A DNA stretch of 25,254 bases from Prevotellaceae bacterium. Lineage in GTDB: Bacteria; Bacteroidota; Bacteroidia; Bacteroidales; Bacteroidaceae. Positions 1-7,085 of this stretch are shown here, in pieces. The stretch lies in the NCBI GenBank assembly GCA_015257125.1, contig JABZKU010000031.1:1-25254 (forward strand). Reading direction: 5' to 3'. The translations under genes and the position numbers were made by a program. Under the pieces are notes generated by a model that was not told where the DNA came from, searched no databases, and saw only the letters and a list, made by a program, of their open reading frames with translations. Numbering within the stretch: the stretch's first letter is position 1; every line of letters begins with the position of its first letter.

Positions 1-1
1 T

Positions 2-715
2 CCCGTCGCTCCGCCCCCTGCTTTCGAGCCCTCGACCGACGAGGACGACGACGAACCCCGCCGTTCCGGTGGTGGAATGAAGTGGGCGCTCGGCCTACTT
101 GCCTTGGTGGTCGGCGGTTGTGCCGCAGGAGGATATTATTATTACGATCGTTACCTCGCCGCGCCCGAACCCACGGTGCAAACTCCCGTTGCGAAGCCCG
201 ACACCACGCCCGCAGCACCCGCAGCGGTGGCCGACAACGAGGCCGAACTGCGCGAAAAAGTGGTCAACTACTGGGATGTCTATGCCAAACGCTCGAGCGG
301 TCTGATTCTTCAGTACACCAATGCACAGTTGCGCAAGATGCTCGAGGCAAAAGGCTTCGTGAATATGACCGATACCACCGCCACGGCTTCGACAGCCGGC
401 GACGAAGTGAGCGAACGTGCCGACGTTTACGAGCTCACCACCACGAAAGGCGCTGTGCTCTGCCGCTTTGTGATCAACAATGGCCGCGTGTACAACGAAC
501 TCTGGTTCAAGTATCCCGAAGACAAAGCCGCCTTCGTGAAAGCCGCCGCCGGTTCCGGATTCAAAGCCGGCACTTCGGTCGATCGTGAAGCCAAAACGCC
601 CACTTTCTACTCCTCGTTCACCACCGACAGCGTGCGCACTTATCCCAACACGCGCCACGACTACATTGTGGCCGGCGAAGAAACGTTGAAACTCTTCCGC
701 GAGCGCGAGCGTTGA
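2..715 (+). CDS. Membrane-anchored hypothetical protein, 5' end outside window
   Basis: Not recognised. The frame is open to the left edge: an acidic, proline-rich stretch runs into basic residues (RRSGGG) and then a hydrophobic helix (WALGLLALVVGG) followed by a tyrosine cluster. This reads as a cytoplasmic N-terminal part, one membrane span and a periplasmic domain. The ATG at 77 begins at the membrane span itself and has no separated ribosome site, so I think the gene starts upstream of the window. If 77 is the start the product is 212 residues. After an alanine/proline-rich spacer comes a mixed alpha/beta domain of about 150 residues with no motif I know. A strong terminator follows 33 bases after the stop, so this is the last gene of its transcript. 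Confidence 0.7.
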   Translation, partial: PVAPPPAFEPSTDEDDDEPRRSGGGMKWALGLLALVVGGCAAGGYYYYDRYLAAPEPTVQTPVAKPDTTPAAPAAVADNEAELREKVVNYWDVYAKRSSGLILQYTNAQLRKMLEAKGFVNMTDTTATASTAGDEVSERADVYELTTTKGAVLCRFVINNGRVYNELWFKYPEDKAAFVKAAAGSGFKAGTSVDREAKTPTFYSSFTTDSVRTYPNTRHDYIVAGEETLKLFRERER

Positions 716-747
716 TGCCGCGTTCGTTCGCGAACCCTCCCAACAGA

Positions 748-791
748 CGGCTCCCCGACAGCATTTTTGCACTGTCGGGGAGCCGTTTTTT
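748..791 (+). terminator. Intrinsic terminator after the hypothetical gene
   Basis: A perfect 14-bp stem (748-761 with 772-785, arms CGGCTCCCCGACAG and CTGTCGGGGAGCCG) closes a 10-base loop and is followed by six T at 786-791. This is a textbook rho-independent terminator for the gene ending at 715. Genes on the other strand end at 910, so it separates two convergent units. Confidence 0.92.
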
Positions 792-909
792 GTGTCCGCT
801 TGCGCGTTTTCACTTCGATTTTGCGCCGGTGAGAGGGGCAGGACGAGGGCTGCTGTTCCGCCCGTCGCGGCCCTTCGTGTGCGCCTTCGTTCGGTCGAGT
901 CGAAAATCC

Positions 910-1959
910 TCACACATCCGTTGCGGTCTCGTCGACCAAATCCCAACCGTGCGCACCGAGTCGGAGCAGGCGCGGCGCTTCGTCGGGCGAAAACGTGCGA
1001 CCGGCCGCCAAAGCCACGTGTCCCATGGTGCGCCGCAGGTTGATTTCCACATAGGGCAACCACCCTTCGCGCGCCACCAGTACATCCACGCCCAAGGGGC
1101 CGACGTAGCGCGCCGCCGCGTCGGGACATCCTGCGCCGTACACCTCCTCAATGCGCGCCGCCATGCGGGCAATGAGCGTGTCGAAGACCTCGTCGGCAAG
1201 CGGACTGCCCACCGCGGCGGAACGTTCGAGCAAGGTGTGCCGCAACTGCGTGGGGTGCGCCGCCAGATTGCCCCCGTAGGCGCCGCCGGCCGCCGTGGTG
1301 AAGAGCGAAACGCCCTCGAAATGCACGTGCCCCGCCGCGTCGATGCTAAATTCAAGCGCTGCATCGAGCAGGCCTTCGCAGCGCGCCTGCACTTCCACCC
1401 CACCCTGTTGGCGAATGGCTTTTTCGATTCGGCGACGACAGGGCTCATCGTCGGCAAACGCCCACACTCCGCGCCCGCTGCAGCTCCACGGTTGTTTGAT
1501 CATGGCGCGTCCGTTCATCGTCGCCGCGGCCGTTTCGACCGCCGTCGTCGAGGTGCAGAACACCGCACGGGGCTTGACCACTCCCGGCAGGTCGTCGGTG
1601 GGCAAACCCTCCGCGCATCGCACCCCCATCTCGCGACTACTCATGCGGCGCAGCGCACAGAGCCGCTCGTCGTCGGGCAAGAGACGTTCGGGCGCGCCGA
1701 GTCGGCGCAACAATCCGACCAAATGCCGATCCCATCCCCACGGATCGATGCGCTCCACCGCGGCCCAATCGGGAATTTCCACCCCTTCCGTGCCGCCCGA
1801 TTCGGGCAAATGCAGGCACACATCACCGGCCGTCGCCCACAGTCGGGGCAGTTCGGCCAGCGCGTGAGCCAATCGGCGTGCAGGGCGTGAGGGACAGTAG
1901 TGCGCCGTGTGAGCGGCGAGGGCTTCGTCGTGCGAGGGATTGAAAATGTGGAGAACCAT
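910..1959 (-). CDS. ATP-grasp-like protein
   Basis: 349 residues beginning MVLHIFNPSHDEALA. The middle has KQPWSCSGRGVW, resembling the lysine plus glycine-rich nucleotide loop of ATP-grasp enzymes. The C-terminal half has LGVDVLVAREGWLPYVEINLR, resembling the ATP-grasp metal-binding E-x-N-x-R strand. From this I infer a carboxylate-amine ligase-like fold; substrate and product are unknown. I recall similar uncharacterised proteins in Bacteroidales, but I cannot confirm a family name. It lies 125 bases downstream of the phospholipase gene on the same strand, with hairpins between (1980-2019, 2051-2086), so co-transcription is possible but unproven. No promoter box of its own was seen. The start is the only sensible ATG. 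High-GC overlapping frames on the other strand are shadows. Confidence 0.8.
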   Translation of the reverse strand: MVLHIFNPSHDEALAAHTAHYCPSRPARRLAHALAELPRLWATAGDVCLHLPESGGTEGVEIPDWAAVERIDPWGWDRHLVGLLRRLGAPERLLPDDERLCALRRMSSREMGVRCAEGLPTDDLPGVVKPRAVFCTSTTAVETAAATMNGRAMIKQPWSCSGRGVWAFADDEPCRRRIEKAIRQQGGVEVQARCEGLLDAALEFSIDAAGHVHFEGVSLFTTAAGGAYGGNLAAHPTQLRHTLLERSAAVGSPLADEVFDTLIARMAARIEEVYGAGCPDAAARYVGPLGVDVLVAREGWLPYVEINLRRTMGHVALAAGRTFSPDEAPRLLRLGAHGWDLVDETATDV

Positions 1960-1979
1960 CAGTCAAGGCAAAAGAACTT

Positions 1980-2019
1980 CGCCCCGCCCTCGCCGAAGAT
2001 CTTGACGAAAAGCGGGGCG
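1980..2019 (-). other. Hairpin between phospholipase and ATP-grasp genes
   Basis: Arms CGCCCCGC (1980-1987) and GCGGGGCG (2012-2019) form an 8-bp GC stem around a 24-base loop. On the minus strand the stem is followed by a weak T-rich run (TTCTTTT). It may act as a leaky terminator or mRNA-processing site between the two genes; the long loop makes it a weak terminator. Confidence 0.35.
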
Positions 2020-2050
2020 AAATCGAAAAAAACAAGTCGGGTTTCGCGAG

Positions 2051-2086
2051 AAAGTTGTGGTGTTTCACGGGAAACACCACCACTTT
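2051..2086. repeat. 36-base inverted repeat with parS-like core
   Basis: Two 16-base arms (2051-2066 and 2071-2086) pair with one mismatch (2056/2081) around the 4-base centre ACGG. The right arm runs into the stop codon of the phospholipase gene. No T run follows on either strand, so it is not an ordinary terminator. Its core at 2061-2076, TGTTTCACGGGAAACA, differs at one base from the parS sequence TGTTTCACGTGAAACA bound by chromosomal ParB. It could be a ParB site, an mRNA-stabilising 3' hairpin, or both. Confidence 0.55.
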
Positions 2087-2945
2087 ATTCTCCGGCGAGA
2101 AAACGCTGAGTTTGCGGTTGTGAGAAAATGCGTTCGGCGCAGGCATATCCCTCCTCATAGAGGGCTTCGAGTTGGTCGATGCGCGTGCCGAAACGATCCA
2201 CCTCGAGGGGATTTTCCGGGCAGATAACAAGCACTTTTCCGGCGGCTTCGAGCTGTTCGACCAGTTCAATGTGCGCATTGTAGACGCGCTTCAAGTGGGA
2301 GAGTGCCACCCGCAGGCGGGGGTAATTCTTATAGACGAATTTGGGTATGCGCACGTCGCTGCCGGCATCGCGATAGCCGCGGTTGTGGGTGAGCACCACG
2401 ACGTTGCGGGCGAAACCTTGGCTGATGGCGCGCTCCACGGGGATGGGGTCGGTGATGCCGCCGTCGAGCATCGGCACGCCGTCGAGGGGGCAGATCGGCG
2501 CCACGAAAGGGAGCGCGGCCGAGGCCTTGCAGAGCGTGAGCAAGCGATTGCGATCTCGGCACTCGGTGTGGTATTCGGCGTACCCCGTGCGGCAGTTCGT
2601 GGTGACAATCTCAAAGCGCATGGGATTGTTGAAGGCCGTGTCGTAGTCGAAGGGCAGAATCTCGTTGGGAACACGGTCGTAGAGAAAATCTTGGTCGAAA
2701 ATGGCTTGGTTTTGCCACAAATGTTTGAGCCCGATGTATTGATATTTTTCGAGCATATCGATGGCCGTCTTCTTGGCGCGACCTCTTTGCCGACTCAGAA
2801 AAGACATGCCGTGGCCGGCACCGGCCGACACGCCGATGCCATAGGGGAAGGTGATGTCGGCATCCATCAAGTAGTCGAGCACCCCGATGGTGAACACCAC
2901 GCGCATCCCCCCACCTTCCAAAACCAGTCCAGTCGTTGCATTCAT
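2085..2945 (-). CDS. Patatin-like phospholipase
   Basis: Predicted lipid acyl hydrolase of the bacterial patatin family, using a Ser-Asp dyad. Visible signatures are the oxyanion-hole loop LEGGGMR near residue 10, the nucleophile elbow GVSAG (Ser40 from this start) and the DGG motif with catalytic Asp161. At 286 residues it matches compact YjjU-like members, with no signal peptide or membrane segment, so it is probably cytoplasmic or membrane-associated. I chose the ATG at 2945 because family members begin just before the glycine-rich loop; an in-frame ATG at 2957 adds four residues (MFVL) and is equally possible. Neither has a Shine-Dalgarno site. It diverges from the aminopeptidase P gene, with a promoter box at 3019-3026. 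The natural substrate cannot be told from sequence. Confidence 0.9.
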   Translation of the reverse strand: MNATTGLVLEGGGMRVVFTIGVLDYLMDADITFPYGIGVSAGAGHGMSFLSRQRGRAKKTAIDMLEKYQYIGLKHLWQNQAIFDQDFLYDRVPNEILPFDYDTAFNNPMRFEIVTTNCRTGYAEYHTECRDRNRLLTLCKASAALPFVAPICPLDGVPMLDGGITDPIPVERAISQGFARNVVVLTHNRGYRDAGSDVRIPKFVYKNYPRLRVALSHLKRVYNAHIELVEQLEAAGKVLVICPENPLEVDRFGTRIDQLEALYEEGYACAERIFSQPQTQRFLAGE

Positions 2946-3018
2946 AAGTACAAACATTTGTGGCAGCTTTTGGCCCCATTGGCGAACAAATGCTGCATAT
3001 CAGTCTATAAAAGTTGTG

Positions 3019-3026
3019 CAAAGGTA
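3019..3026 (-). promoter_or_regulatory. -7 box for patatin gene
   Basis: On the minus strand this reads TACCTTTG, matching the Bacteroidota -7 consensus TAnnTTTG. It would start transcription near 3013, giving a leader of about 55-70 bases before the phospholipase start. No good -33 element is seen at the usual spacing. Confidence 0.5.
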
Positions 3027-3030
3027 TACT

Positions 3031-3044
3031 ATTCCGCGCGGAAT
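3031..3044. promoter_or_regulatory. Perfect 14-bp palindrome between divergent promoters
   Basis: ATTCCGCGCGGAAT is its own reverse complement. It sits exactly midway between the two outward-facing -7 boxes at 3019-3026 and 3049-3056 (shared centre 3037.5), the position expected for an operator controlling both genes. Partial symmetry extends over the whole 38 bases from CAAAG to CTTTG. The binding protein is unknown. Confidence 0.55.
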
Positions 3045-3048
3045 GTAG

Positions 3049-3056
3049 TAACTTTG
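3049..3056 (+). promoter_or_regulatory. -7 box for aminopeptidase P gene
   Basis: TAACTTTG matches TAnnTTTG exactly and lies 32 bases before the aminopeptidase start, giving a short leader. The -33 position would fall inside the opposing -7 box, so the two promoters physically overlap. Confidence 0.6.
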
Positions 3057-3087
3057 CGGGAAGAATAATTACTAAAAACTGCGTTCT

Positions 3088-4485
3088 ATGCTCTTTTCTC
3101 GTTCCACTTATGCAGAGCGCCGCAGCCGCCTGCGCCAACTCGTCGGTAGCGGCATCATTTTCATCCCCGGCAACAACGACAGCCCCTGCAACTTCCCGAA
3201 CAACCCCTACAAGTTCCGTCAGGATAGTTCGTTTCTCTATTTCACCGGTCAGCACCGCGATGGGCTGGCGCTGGTGATCGACTGTGAAAGCGGCGTCGAA
3301 ACGCTCGTGGGCAACGACATCGACATCGACGACATCATCTGGACGGGACCCGTTCCCTCGATGGCAGACATGGCGGCCGAGAGCGGCATCGAACGCACCG
3401 CCCCGAAAAGCGAACTGGTGACGCTCTTCGCCGAAGCCCGCCGCTTGGGACGTCGCGTGCACTTCTTGCCCCCCTATCGCCACGACATCATGATCGAAAT
3501 GGCCGATCTCACCGGCCTGCACCCCCTGAAGGTGCGCGAGGCGGCGAGCATTGAACTCATTCGTGCCGTGGTGGCACTGCGCAACATCAAGAGCGAGGAG
3601 GAAATCGCCGAACTCGACCGTGCCGCCGCCATCGGTTATGAGATGCACACCACCGCGATGCGCATGGCCGTACAGCCCGGCATGACCGAAGCCGCCATCG
3701 CCGGTGCGCTCGACGGCATTGCCTCGTCGCGCGGTAGCATGGTTTCCTTCCCCTCCATCGTATCGATGCACGGCGAAGTGCTGCACGGTTTCCCCTCGAC
3801 GGCCACGCTCGATCCCACGCGCCTGCTCTTGGTCGACGCCGGTGCCGAATCGCGCGAGCACTACTGCTCCGACCACACGCGCACCACGCCCATCTCGGGC
3901 CGCTTCAGCCAGCGCCAGCGCGATGTCTACGACATTGTGGTGGACTGCCACGACTTGGCACTCAAAGTGGCGCGCCCCGGGGTGAAATACATGGACGTGC
4001 ACCTCGCGGTGTGCCGCCTGATGACCGAACGCTTGCAGGCTCTCGGCCTGATGAAGGGCGATGTCGACGCTTCGGTGGCCGCCGGTGCCCACGCCCTCTT
4101 CCTGCCGCACGGACTCGGCCACGCCATGGGCATGGATGTCCACGACATGGAAGCCCTCGGCCAGGTGAATGTGGGCTACGACGACGAGACGCGCCCCTCC
4201 GACCAGTTCGGTTTGGCCAGTCTGCGCTTCGGTCGCCGCTTGGAAGTGGGACACGTCGTGACGGACGAGCCGGGTATCTATTTTATCCCCGACCTCATCG
4301 ATCTCTGGCGCGCCGAAGGTACGAACAGCGACTTCTTGAATTTCGATGCCATCGAGAGTTATAAGGATTTCGGCGGCATCCGCATCGAAGACGATCTGCT
4401 CATCACGGCCGACGGTTGTCGTTTTCTCGGCACGGAACTCGTGCCCTATCACTCCGACGACGTCGAGGCCTTCTTGGCACGTTGA
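3088..4485 (+). CDS. Aminopeptidase P (M24 family Xaa-Pro aminopeptidase)
   Basis: Dinuclear-metal peptidase that removes an N-terminal residue preceding proline. The five expected metal ligands are present: Asp250 (LVDAGAES), Asp262 (SDHTRT), His345 (HGLGH), Glu394 (DEPGIYF) and Glu434 (RIEDD). The substrate-site histidines His341 and His352 (DVHD) are also there. Residues 1-170 form the creatinase-like N-terminal domain. The length of 465 residues is normal for bacterial aminopeptidase P, and there is no signal peptide, so it is cytoplasmic. It is followed after 108 bases by a C1 peptidase on the same strand. A long minus-strand frame over this gene is a codon-bias shadow. Confidence 0.95.
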   Translation: MLFSRSTYAERRSRLRQLVGSGIIFIPGNNDSPCNFPNNPYKFRQDSSFLYFTGQHRDGLALVIDCESGVETLVGNDIDIDDIIWTGPVPSMADMAAESGIERTAPKSELVTLFAEARRLGRRVHFLPPYRHDIMIEMADLTGLHPLKVREAASIELIRAVVALRNIKSEEEIAELDRAAAIGYEMHTTAMRMAVQPGMTEAAIAGALDGIASSRGSMVSFPSIVSMHGEVLHGFPSTATLDPTRLLLVDAGAESREHYCSDHTRTTPISGRFSQRQRDVYDIVVDCHDLALKVARPGVKYMDVHLAVCRLMTERLQALGLMKGDVDASVAAGAHALFLPHGLGHAMGMDVHDMEALGQVNVGYDDETRPSDQFGLASLRFGRRLEVGHVVTDEPGIYFIPDLIDLWRAEGTNSDFLNFDAIESYKDFGGIRIEDDLLITADGCRFLGTELVPYHSDDVEAFLAR

Positions 4486-4593
4486 TCGACCGGCGGCGTC
4501 CCGTGCGCTGCTTCATCGCTCCGCTCCGCAGGTTTCGCCCCAAGGCGCGGCGCCCCTTTTTCCATCGTAAACTCCTATAACTATCATTCCAAT

Positions 4594-5817
4594 ATGAAGA
4601 AATTTCTTACCCTCGCCCTCGCGGCGCTGAGCTTCTTCGGTGCGGCCACTGCCGCCAACAACACAAAGAAGGCAGCCCCCAAAGACACGCTCGTGTTCAC
4701 GACTATCGTGTCGGCCCCTGTGACGAGTATCAAAAACCAGAACAACTCGGGTACTTGCTGGGCCTATTCTTCTTTGGCTTTCCTCGAAAGCGAAGCCCTC
4801 AAGAAGAACCCCTCGTTGAAACCCGCCGATGTGGATCTCTGCGAATCGTTTGTGGTGAGCAAAACCTACAACGACCGCGCCGACCGTGCCGTTCGTACGC
4901 ACGGTGATGTGAGCTTCTCGCAGGGTGGTTCGTTCTATGATGTGATCTACTGCATGGATCGCTACGGTCTCGTGCCCGAAGGCACCATGCCCTACCCCAA
5001 AACACTTTACGGTGACTCGCTCTTCAACTTCAAGCAATTCTTCCCCGGCATTGAAGCTTTTGTGGGTAGCGTGGCGAAGGGCGACCACAAAACGATCAAC
5101 CCCGTTTGGAAAAAGACGCTCTCCACGATGATCGACGGCTATTTCGGCGAAGCGCCCAAGACCTTCAAGGTGAAGGGCAAAGAATACACGCCCCACACCT
5201 ACGTGAAGGACTACCTCCGTCTCGATCCCAACGACTATGTGAGCCTCACTTCCTACACACACGAGCCTTTCTACAAGCCTTTCGTCATCGAAGTGCAGGA
5301 CAACTGGCGTTGGGCGCCCAGCTACAACCTTCCCCTCAACGAACTCATGGAAGTGATGGAGAGCGCTGTGCGCAACGGCTACACCTTTGCTTGGGGTGCC
5401 GACGTGAGCGAGGACGGTTTCTCGCGCCGCACGGGCAAACACCGCTGCGTGGCCACCGTACCCGACACGAAGAGCACGGCCGGCGTGGGTTCTGACCAGT
5501 CGCGCTGGACGGGCGAACAGGCCGGTGCCAAGATCAACGCCACCGACAGCAAGGGCGAAAAGACCATCACGCAGGAGATGCGCCAACTCGCCTACGACAA
5601 CTGGGAAACGACCGATGATCACGGTATGCAGATCTACGGTTTGGCAAAAGACCAGAACGGCAAGGAGTATTTCATGATGAAAAACTCTTGGGGTGACTAC
5701 GGTCCCTACAAAGGCTTCTGGTATGTGTCGAAACCCTACGCCGCTTACAAGACGATGAACATCGTGATCAACAAAAACGCCATCCCCGCGGCCATCCGCA
5801 CGAAGCTCGGCATCTAA
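4594..5817 (+). CDS. Exported C1-family cysteine peptidase (PepC/bleomycin-hydrolase-like)
   Basis: Papain-fold peptidase with the complete active site: Gln49, Cys55 (NSGTCW), His343 (DDHGMQ) and Asn364 (KNSWGD). The large insertions between Cys and His are typical of the aminopeptidase C/bleomycin hydrolase branch. Unlike the cytoplasmic enzymes, it starts with a signal peptide (KKFLTLALAALSFFGAATA, cleavage near residue 20-21), so it should reach the periplasm or beyond. It has no lipobox cysteine. With 407 residues it appears full length. Directly downstream of aminopeptidase P, it could share its transcript, and both would serve peptide breakdown although in different compartments. No clear terminator follows. 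No promoter of its own was identified in the 108-base gap. Confidence 0.93.
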   Translation: MKKFLTLALAALSFFGAATAANNTKKAAPKDTLVFTTIVSAPVTSIKNQNNSGTCWAYSSLAFLESEALKKNPSLKPADVDLCESFVVSKTYNDRADRAVRTHGDVSFSQGGSFYDVIYCMDRYGLVPEGTMPYPKTLYGDSLFNFKQFFPGIEAFVGSVAKGDHKTINPVWKKTLSTMIDGYFGEAPKTFKVKGKEYTPHTYVKDYLRLDPNDYVSLTSYTHEPFYKPFVIEVQDNWRWAPSYNLPLNELMEVMESAVRNGYTFAWGADVSEDGFSRRTGKHRCVATVPDTKSTAGVGSDQSRWTGEQAGAKINATDSKGEKTITQEMRQLAYDNWETTDDHGMQIYGLAKDQNGKEYFMMKNSWGDYGPYKGFWYVSKPYAAYKTMNIVINKNAIPAAIRTKLGI

Positions 5818-5917
5818 TAACGGGAGTATATTTGCCATTCCCGACTGCCGTTTGCCGAAAACAAGTCCTGCGGTATGATCAGCACCCGCGGTGAATCGGC
5901 AAACCTCCCCTCAGTGT

Positions 5918-5952
5918 GCGCATCTGTTCCGCTTTGCGGCGAGCAGATGCGC
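5918..5952. repeat. Strong hairpin in intergenic region
   Basis: GCGCATCTG (5918-5926) pairs with CAGATGCGC (5944-5952), and an inner CCGC/GCGG stem (5929-5932 with 5936-5939) extends it. There is no T run, so it is not a standard terminator. It lies in the 202-base gap between the C1 peptidase and the next gene, which otherwise shows only an isolated TATATTTG box at 5827-5834 without a -33 partner. Confidence 0.45.
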
Positions 5953-6019
5953 GCATTGCGTTTGAAACGGGCGCTCGCCATCGCCAAGTGCGCAACTTCA
6001 ACGTCAACTTTCCTCCCCA

Positions 6020-6661
6020 ATGCACCCCGACTACTCTCCTTTGCGCCGCTTCTCGCGGTGGATTTCTCGCTGGCGCCACCGTCGTGGCTACGGAGTCCAC
6101 TCTCCGTGGGCATTTTCGTGGATCACGCAGGTGATTTACAATGACATGGCTTACTATGCCTACGCCGATTTGCAGCGCCGCCGCCGTTTGCCCGCTGCCG
6201 ATCCCAAGGCGCTCGCCGGAACGCTCAGCGAGAAAGACGATCGTCTCCTCTTTCGGGTGGCCAATGCTGCGGAAGCCAACGACATCGCCGTGGTCGGGGC
6301 AGTCGGCGCACGCGAAATCGCTTATCTCTCGGCGGCGCGCACACAGGCACGGCTCACAACTTACGCAGCGCTCCCGACCGCTGCGGAAAAGTGGACGGGG
6401 CAGCACGATTTTCTTTATTTTGCCGCGGCTGAATTGTTGCCTTCCAGCGATTTCCCGTCGACTTTTTTCGACAACACGGACACGGCGAACTGCCGACTTG
6501 TGGTGGTGCGGGGCATAGCGCACAGCGCGGCGGCAAAAGCAGCCTGGCAGCATTTCGTGGAGCGTCCGGAAGTGTGCGTAAGTTTCGATCTCGGCCGTTT
6601 TGGCTTGGCTTTTTTCGCCCCGAAACTCCACAAGCAACATTACGTTGTGGCCTATTTGTAA
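6020..6661 (+). CDS. Degenerate class I methyltransferase-like protein
   Basis: 213 residues. The start has a basic cluster (RRFSRWISRWRHRRG) followed by GYGVHSPWAFSWITQVIY, and the end reads FDLGRFGLAFFAPKLHKQHYVV. I associate this N- and C-terminal pairing with a Bacteroidota family annotated as SAM-dependent methyltransferase-like. The usual glycine-rich SAM loop is not convincing here: VGAVGAREIAYLSAA sits where it would be expected. It may therefore have lost catalysis, or the family assignment may be wrong. No signal peptide or membrane segment. The ATG at 6020 is the only start that keeps the basic N-terminus. Its downstream neighbour has its own promoter. Confidence 0.6.
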   Translation: MHPDYSPLRRFSRWISRWRHRRGYGVHSPWAFSWITQVIYNDMAYYAYADLQRRRRLPAADPKALAGTLSEKDDRLLFRVANAAEANDIAVVGAVGAREIAYLSAARTQARLTTYAALPTAAEKWTGQHDFLYFAAAELLPSSDFPSTFFDNTDTANCRLVVVRGIAHSAAAKAAWQHFVERPEVCVSFDLGRFGLAFFAPKLHKQHYVVAYL

Positions 6662-6721
6662 GGGTTTCTCCGCACGAAAATCACAAAAGTTAGCCGTTGT
6701 GGTGAAAAAATGGACGAAAAA

Positions 6722-6752
6722 TTTGGTTATCCGCGAGGAAATGTTACTTTTG
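6722..6752 (+). promoter_or_regulatory. Promoter of the DUF2795 gene
   Basis: TTTG at 6722-6725, a 19-base spacer and TACTTTTG at 6745-6752 make an essentially perfect Bacteroidota (sigma-ABfr type) promoter. Transcription would begin near 6758, giving a leader of about 28 bases. Confidence 0.8.
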
Positions 6753-6785
6753 CACGCTCAAACCGTAAAACCTATCCACGTAACT

Positions 6786-7007
6786 ATGTATTGGACATTG
6801 GAATTGGCTTCGAAACTCGAAGACGCACCTTGGCCCGCTACCAAGGAAGAATTGATTGACTACGCAATGCGCTCGGGCGCTCCGTTGGAAGTGGTGGAAA
6901 ACCTCGAAGAACTGGAAGACGAAGGCGAAATTTACGAGACGATCGAAGACGTCTGGCCCGACTATCCCACGAAAGAAGATTTCCTCTTCAACGAAGACGA
7001 ATACTAA
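6786..7007 (+). CDS. Small DUF2795 domain protein
   Basis: A 73-residue acidic protein beginning MYWTLELASKLEDAPWPATKEELIDYAMRSG. The A-x-x-x-x-x-P-x-x-K-x-E-L-x-x-Y-A pattern is that of DUF2795, a small helical fold found as a short stand-alone protein in Bacteroidota; its function is not established. The reading frame is open upstream to 6600, but the start at 6786 is preferred because a near-perfect promoter lies at 6722-6752, just 34 bases before it. The tail is strongly acidic (EELEDEGEIYETIEDVW and FNEDEY). It has its own promoter and its own terminator (7022-7051), so it is a single-gene unit, probably highly expressed. Confidence 0.92.
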   Translation: MYWTLELASKLEDAPWPATKEELIDYAMRSGAPLEVVENLEELEDEGEIYETIEDVWPDYPTKEDFLFNEDEY

Positions 7008-7021
7008 TCCCCCTTTCATCG

Positions 7022-7051
7022 GCGGAAGCCCACGCGGCTCCCGCTTTTTTT
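7022..7051 (+). terminator. Intrinsic terminator after DUF2795 gene
   Basis: GCGGAAGCC (7022-7030) pairs with GGCTCCCGC (7036-7044), with one internal A/C mismatch, around a five-base loop, and is followed by seven T (7045-7051). Confidence 0.88.
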
Positions 7052-7085
7052 GTGTCGTTGCGGCACATTGTCGCCCCATCTTGTC

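Noticed and set aside
712..1890. 392-codon plus-strand frame opposite the ATP-grasp gene
   Set aside because: Runs through a strong terminator at 748-791 and is Arg/His-rich, as expected for the complement of a GC-rich gene.
2611..4452. 613-codon minus-strand frame across aminopeptidase P
   Set aside because: Its protein is a His/Ala/Gly/Val-rich shadow with no domain. The plus strand encodes aminopeptidase P with all catalytic residues.
4513..5838. 441-codon minus-strand frame opposite the C1 peptidase
   Set aside because: The plus strand has a signal peptide and full papain-type active site; the minus frame has no motif.
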